DNA of 41,374 bases from Streptomyces sp. HD. GTDB lineage: Bacteria; Actinomycetota; Actinomycetes; Streptomycetales; Streptomycetaceae. The position numbers and the translations under genes are program-made. The stretch's first letter is position 1, and every line of letters starts with the position of its first letter. The notes under the pieces are model-generated. The model saw only the letters and a program-made list of their open reading frames with translations, did not search any database and had not been told where the DNA came from. This document shows positions 39,456 to 41,374 of this stretch, piece after piece. The DNA lies in assembly GCF_028369295.1 (NCBI RefSeq), contig NZ_JAQMYP010000072.1, positions 1 through 41,374 of the forward strand, written 5' to 3'.

Positions 39456-39475
39456 GCAAACAGGCCTGTCCTTGC
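39456..39475. promoter_or_regulatory. Palindrome in the gene 3 / gene 4 gap
   Basis: ACAGGCCTGT (39460-39469) is a perfect 10-bp palindrome, flanked by GCAA and TTGC as an imperfect outer arm. It lies 38 bases before the gene 4 ATG, so it could be a regulator-binding site or a small hairpin. No convincing promoter boxes were found around it. Confidence 0.35.
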
Positions 39476-39496
39476 GCATTGACGAAACACGTGAGT

Positions 39497-39501
39497 GGGA
39501 G
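39497..39501 (+). promoter_or_regulatory. Ribosome binding site of gene 4
   Basis: GGGAG six bases before ATG 39508. No other in-frame start in the gap is better placed. Confidence 0.75.
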
Positions 39502-39507
39502 TTGAGC

Positions 39508-39609
39508 ATGAGCAGTTCCATGTCGGAGGTCGTCGACGCGCTGAGGACCTCGCTGCTGGAGAACGAGCGGCTGCGCAAGCAGAACCAGCGGCTCAGTGCG
39601 GCCTCGTCG
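39508..39609 (+). other. N-terminal docking helix of gene 4 product (different type)
   Basis: Residues 1-34 read as one helix with VVDALRTSLLENERLRKQ and lack the YLKRV core seen in genes 2 and 3. This second type is common among actinobacterial PKSs and usually pairs with another class of C-terminal tail, which makes direct docking with the gene 3 product doubtful. Confidence 0.65.
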
Positions 39610-41374
39610 GAGCCCCTCGCCATCGTGGGCATCGGCTGCCGCTACCCCGGCGGCGTGCGCGACACCGACGGCCTGTGGCAGCTCATCGCCGAGGGCCGCG
39701 ACGCCATGTCGGGCTTCCCCACCGACCGCGGATGGGAGAGCTGGGACGTCCCCGCCGCCCGCACCGGCGCCTTCCTCCACGACGCCGGCGACTTCGACCC
39801 CGCCTTCTTCCGCATCTCGCCGCGCGAGGCGATGGCGATGGACCCGCAGCAGCGCCTGCTCCTTGAGACGTCCTGGGAAGCCCTGGAGCGCGCCGGCATC
39901 GACCCGGCCTCGCTCAAGGGCAGCCGTACCGGAGTGTTCGTCGGCGGAGCCCCGCAGGAGTACGGCGCCCTGGTGATGAACTCGGCCGAGGGCGCGGGAG
40001 GTTACGCCCTGACCGGCGCCCCCGGCAGCGTCCTGTCCGGCCGTATCTCCTACGTGCTGGGCCTGGAGGGCCCCGCGGTCACCGTGGACACGGCCTGCTC
40101 GTCCTCGCTCGTCGCCCTGCACCTCGCGATCAAGTCACTGCGCACCGGCGAATGCGACCTGGCCCTGGCCGGCGGCGTGCTCGTGCTCATCACCCCGTCG
40201 ATCTTCGCCGAGTTCTCGGCGACCGGAGGATCGGCCGGTGACGGCCGCTGCAAGGCCTTCGCGGCGTCCGCGGACGGCACCGGCTGGGGCGAGGGCGCGG
40301 GCGTCCTCGCGCTCCAGCGCCTGTCCGACGCCCGACGGGACGGCAACCCCGTGCTGGCCGTGATCCGCGGCTCGGCGGTGAACCAGGACGGTGCGTCGAA
40401 CGGTCTCAGTGCTCCGAACGGTCCGTCGCAGCAGCGTGTCATCCGGCAGGCGGTCGCGAACGCCGGACTGACCCTCGCGGACATCGACATGATCGAGGCG
40501 CACGGCACCGGCACCACGCTCGGCGACCCCATCGAGGCCGAGGCGCTGCTGGCCACCTACGGTCAGGAGCGACACGACGGCCGGCCCCTCTGGCTCGGCA
40601 CCCTGAAGTCGAACATCGGCCACACCCAGGCCGCGGCCGGTATCTCCGGAGTGATCAAGGCCGTACTGGCGCTCCAGCAAGGGGTGTTGCCGAAGACGCT
40701 GCACGTGGACGAGCCGACGCCAGAGGTGGACTGGTCGGCGGGCGCGGTGGAGCTGCTGACCGAGGCCAGGGAGTGGCCGCAGACGGGTCGTCCGCGGCGT
40801 GCGGGTGTGTCGTCGTTCGGGATCAGCGGCACCAACGCGCACGTCATCCTTGAGCAGGCTCCGGAGCCGGAGCCCGTGGAGCCGGCCGGGGCGGGGCGTC
40901 CCGTGTTGGAGGGGCCGGTGCCGTGGCTGGTGTCGGCCCGCGGTGAGGCGGCGTTGCGTGAACAGGCAGCACGACTGGCCGAGCACGTGGTGCGCACTCC
41001 CGGGTTGAGCCCGTTGGATGTGGGTTTCTCGTTGGCGGGGACGCGGTCGGCGTTCGAGCAGCGGGCGGTGGTGCTGGGCGGGGACCGGGAGGAGCTGGTC
41101 GCCGGGCTGCGGTCGGTGGCCGAGGGCGTCTCGGTGGCGGGCGCGGTGACCGGCCGGGCCGCCGATGGTGGCGTCGTGTTCGTGTTCCCGGGCCAGGGGT
41201 CGCAGTGGGTCGGCATGGCGGCCGAGTTGCTGGAGTCGTCCGAGGTGTTCCGCGCGCGGATGGAGGAGTGCGCCGAAGCACTGACCGCGCACGTGGACTG
41301 GTCGCTGCCGGCGGTCGTGCGCCAGGAGGAGGGCACCCCGTCCTGGGGCCGGGTGGATGTGGTGCAGCCGGTGC
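39508..41374 (+). CDS. Modular type I polyketide synthase, 3' partial (docking, KS, start of AT; module I)
   Basis: The frame is open from ATG 39508 to the window end (622 codons). GGGAG (39497-39501) lies six bases before the ATG. Residues 1-34 form a charged helix (SLLENERLRKQNQRL) of a docking type unlike that of genes 2 and 3. The KS (39610-40863) has DTACSSS with Cys197, EAHGTGT and SNIGH. Its usual FFGISPREA motif reads FFRISPREA (Arg102 for Gly), a change at a well conserved spot. A KS-AT linker follows, then the AT opens at about 41167 with FVFPGQGSQW and reaches GRVDVVQPV at the edge; this opening is typical of the methylmalonyl clade, but the active serine and specificity motif are not visible. 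From about 40680 on, codons end in G and T more often than upstream, as in the AT of module C. Confidence 0.95.
   Translation, partial: MSSSMSEVVDALRTSLLENERLRKQNQRLSAASSEPLAIVGIGCRYPGGVRDTDGLWQLIAEGRDAMSGFPTDRGWESWDVPAARTGAFLHDAGDFDPAFFRISPREAMAMDPQQRLLLETSWEALERAGIDPASLKGSRTGVFVGGAPQEYGALVMNSAEGAGGYALTGAPGSVLSGRISYVLGLEGPAVTVDTACSSSLVALHLAIKSLRTGECDLALAGGVLVLITPSIFAEFSATGGSAGDGRCKAFAASADGTGWGEGAGVLALQRLSDARRDGNPVLAVIRGSAVNQDGASNGLSAPNGPSQQRVIRQAVANAGLTLADIDMIEAHGTGTTLGDPIEAEALLATYGQERHDGRPLWLGTLKSNIGHTQAAAGISGVIKAVLALQQGVLPKTLHVDEPTPEVDWSAGAVELLTEAREWPQTGRPRRAGVSSFGISGTNAHVILEQAPEPEPVEPAGAGRPVLEGPVPWLVSARGEAALREQAARLAEHVVRTPGLSPLDVGFSLAGTRSAFEQRAVVLGGDREELVAGLRSVAEGVSVAGAVTGRAADGGVVFVFPGQGSQWVGMAAELLESSEVFRARMEECAEALTAHVDWSLPAVVRQEEGTPSWGRVDVVQPV
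39610..41374 (+). other. PKS module I (partial): KS-AT start
   Basis: KS 39610-40863 has Cys197 and both catalytic histidine motifs; Arg102 sits in FFRISPREA. The AT starts near 41167 and is cut before its active site. Its first 69 residues (FVFPGQGSQW, MEECAEAL, RVDVVQPV) resemble methylmalonyl ATs, not the FLFTGQGAQRAGMGREL opening of the malonyl ATs here. Reductive domains are not visible. Confidence 0.8.

Larger units (their letters stand above)
39364..39507 (+). other. Intergenic region between gene 3 and gene 4 (144 bases)
   Basis: The only sizeable non-coding stretch in the window. It holds the 12-bp hairpin, the ACAGGCCTGT palindrome and the gene 4 ribosome binding site, and is less G+C-rich near its 3' end. 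It may carry the gene 4 promoter, but I could not place -10 and -35 boxes with confidence. Confidence 0.6.

Noticed and set aside
39479..39484. TTGACG as a -35 box for gene 4
   Set aside because: Only 23 bases separate it from the ATG, too few for a -10 box and the ribosome binding site; no TANNNT-like box lies at the right spacing.

Overview
The window lies entirely inside a large modular type I polyketide synthase (PKS) locus on the + strand. Very high G+C, strongly G/C-ending codons, purine-rich ribosome binding sites and megasynthase genes separated by only 6 to 22 bases point to an actinomycete, most likely Streptomyces. No in-frame TTA (bldA) codon was seen in the four genes.

Layout. 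Gene 1 (enters from upstream, ends 13199) carries the end of module A (AT-KR-ACP), module B (KS-AT-KR-ACP) and module C (KS-AT-DH-ER-KR-ACP). Gene 2 (13222-27573) carries modules D (KS-AT-dead KR-ACP), E (KS-AT-KR-ACP) and F (KS-AT-dead DH-KR-ACP). Gene 3 (27580-39363) carries modules G (KS-AT-DH-ER-KR-ACP) and H (KS-AT-DH-KR-ACP). A 144-base gap with a perfect 12-bp hairpin follows. Gene 4 (39508 to beyond the window) starts module I (docking-KS-AT). Module letters are local labels.

Predicted chemistry: A malonyl, beta-hydroxy; B methylmalonyl, hydroxy (A1 KR); C malonyl, fully reduced; D malonyl, ketone kept because the KR has lost its catalytic residues; E methylmalonyl, hydroxy (A2 KR); F malonyl, hydroxy because the DH is destroyed; G an atypical AT, fully reduced; H malonyl, double bond. 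The ketone of D sits exactly four carbons from the hydroxyls of B and F, the arrangement needed for a 6,6-spiroketal. Read as modules 1 to 8, the series fits the C33-C18 part of an oligomycin-type macrolide, and the malonyl AT in module D fits the 26-demethyl form (oligomycin D / rutamycin A). In that model the odd AT of module G would load ethylmalonyl. This is inference from domain order and remembered structures, not from any search.

Gene 4 probably is not the next protein in the chain: its N-terminal docking helix is of another type, a hairpin separates it from gene 3, and its AT begins like a methylmalonyl AT where the model needs malonyl. Other points: patches of near-identity between modules with different third-base preference (gene conversion), an apparent intragenic AT copy (D from an F-like AT), and no CTCGAG site in the whole window although CTTGAG and CTCGAA are common.
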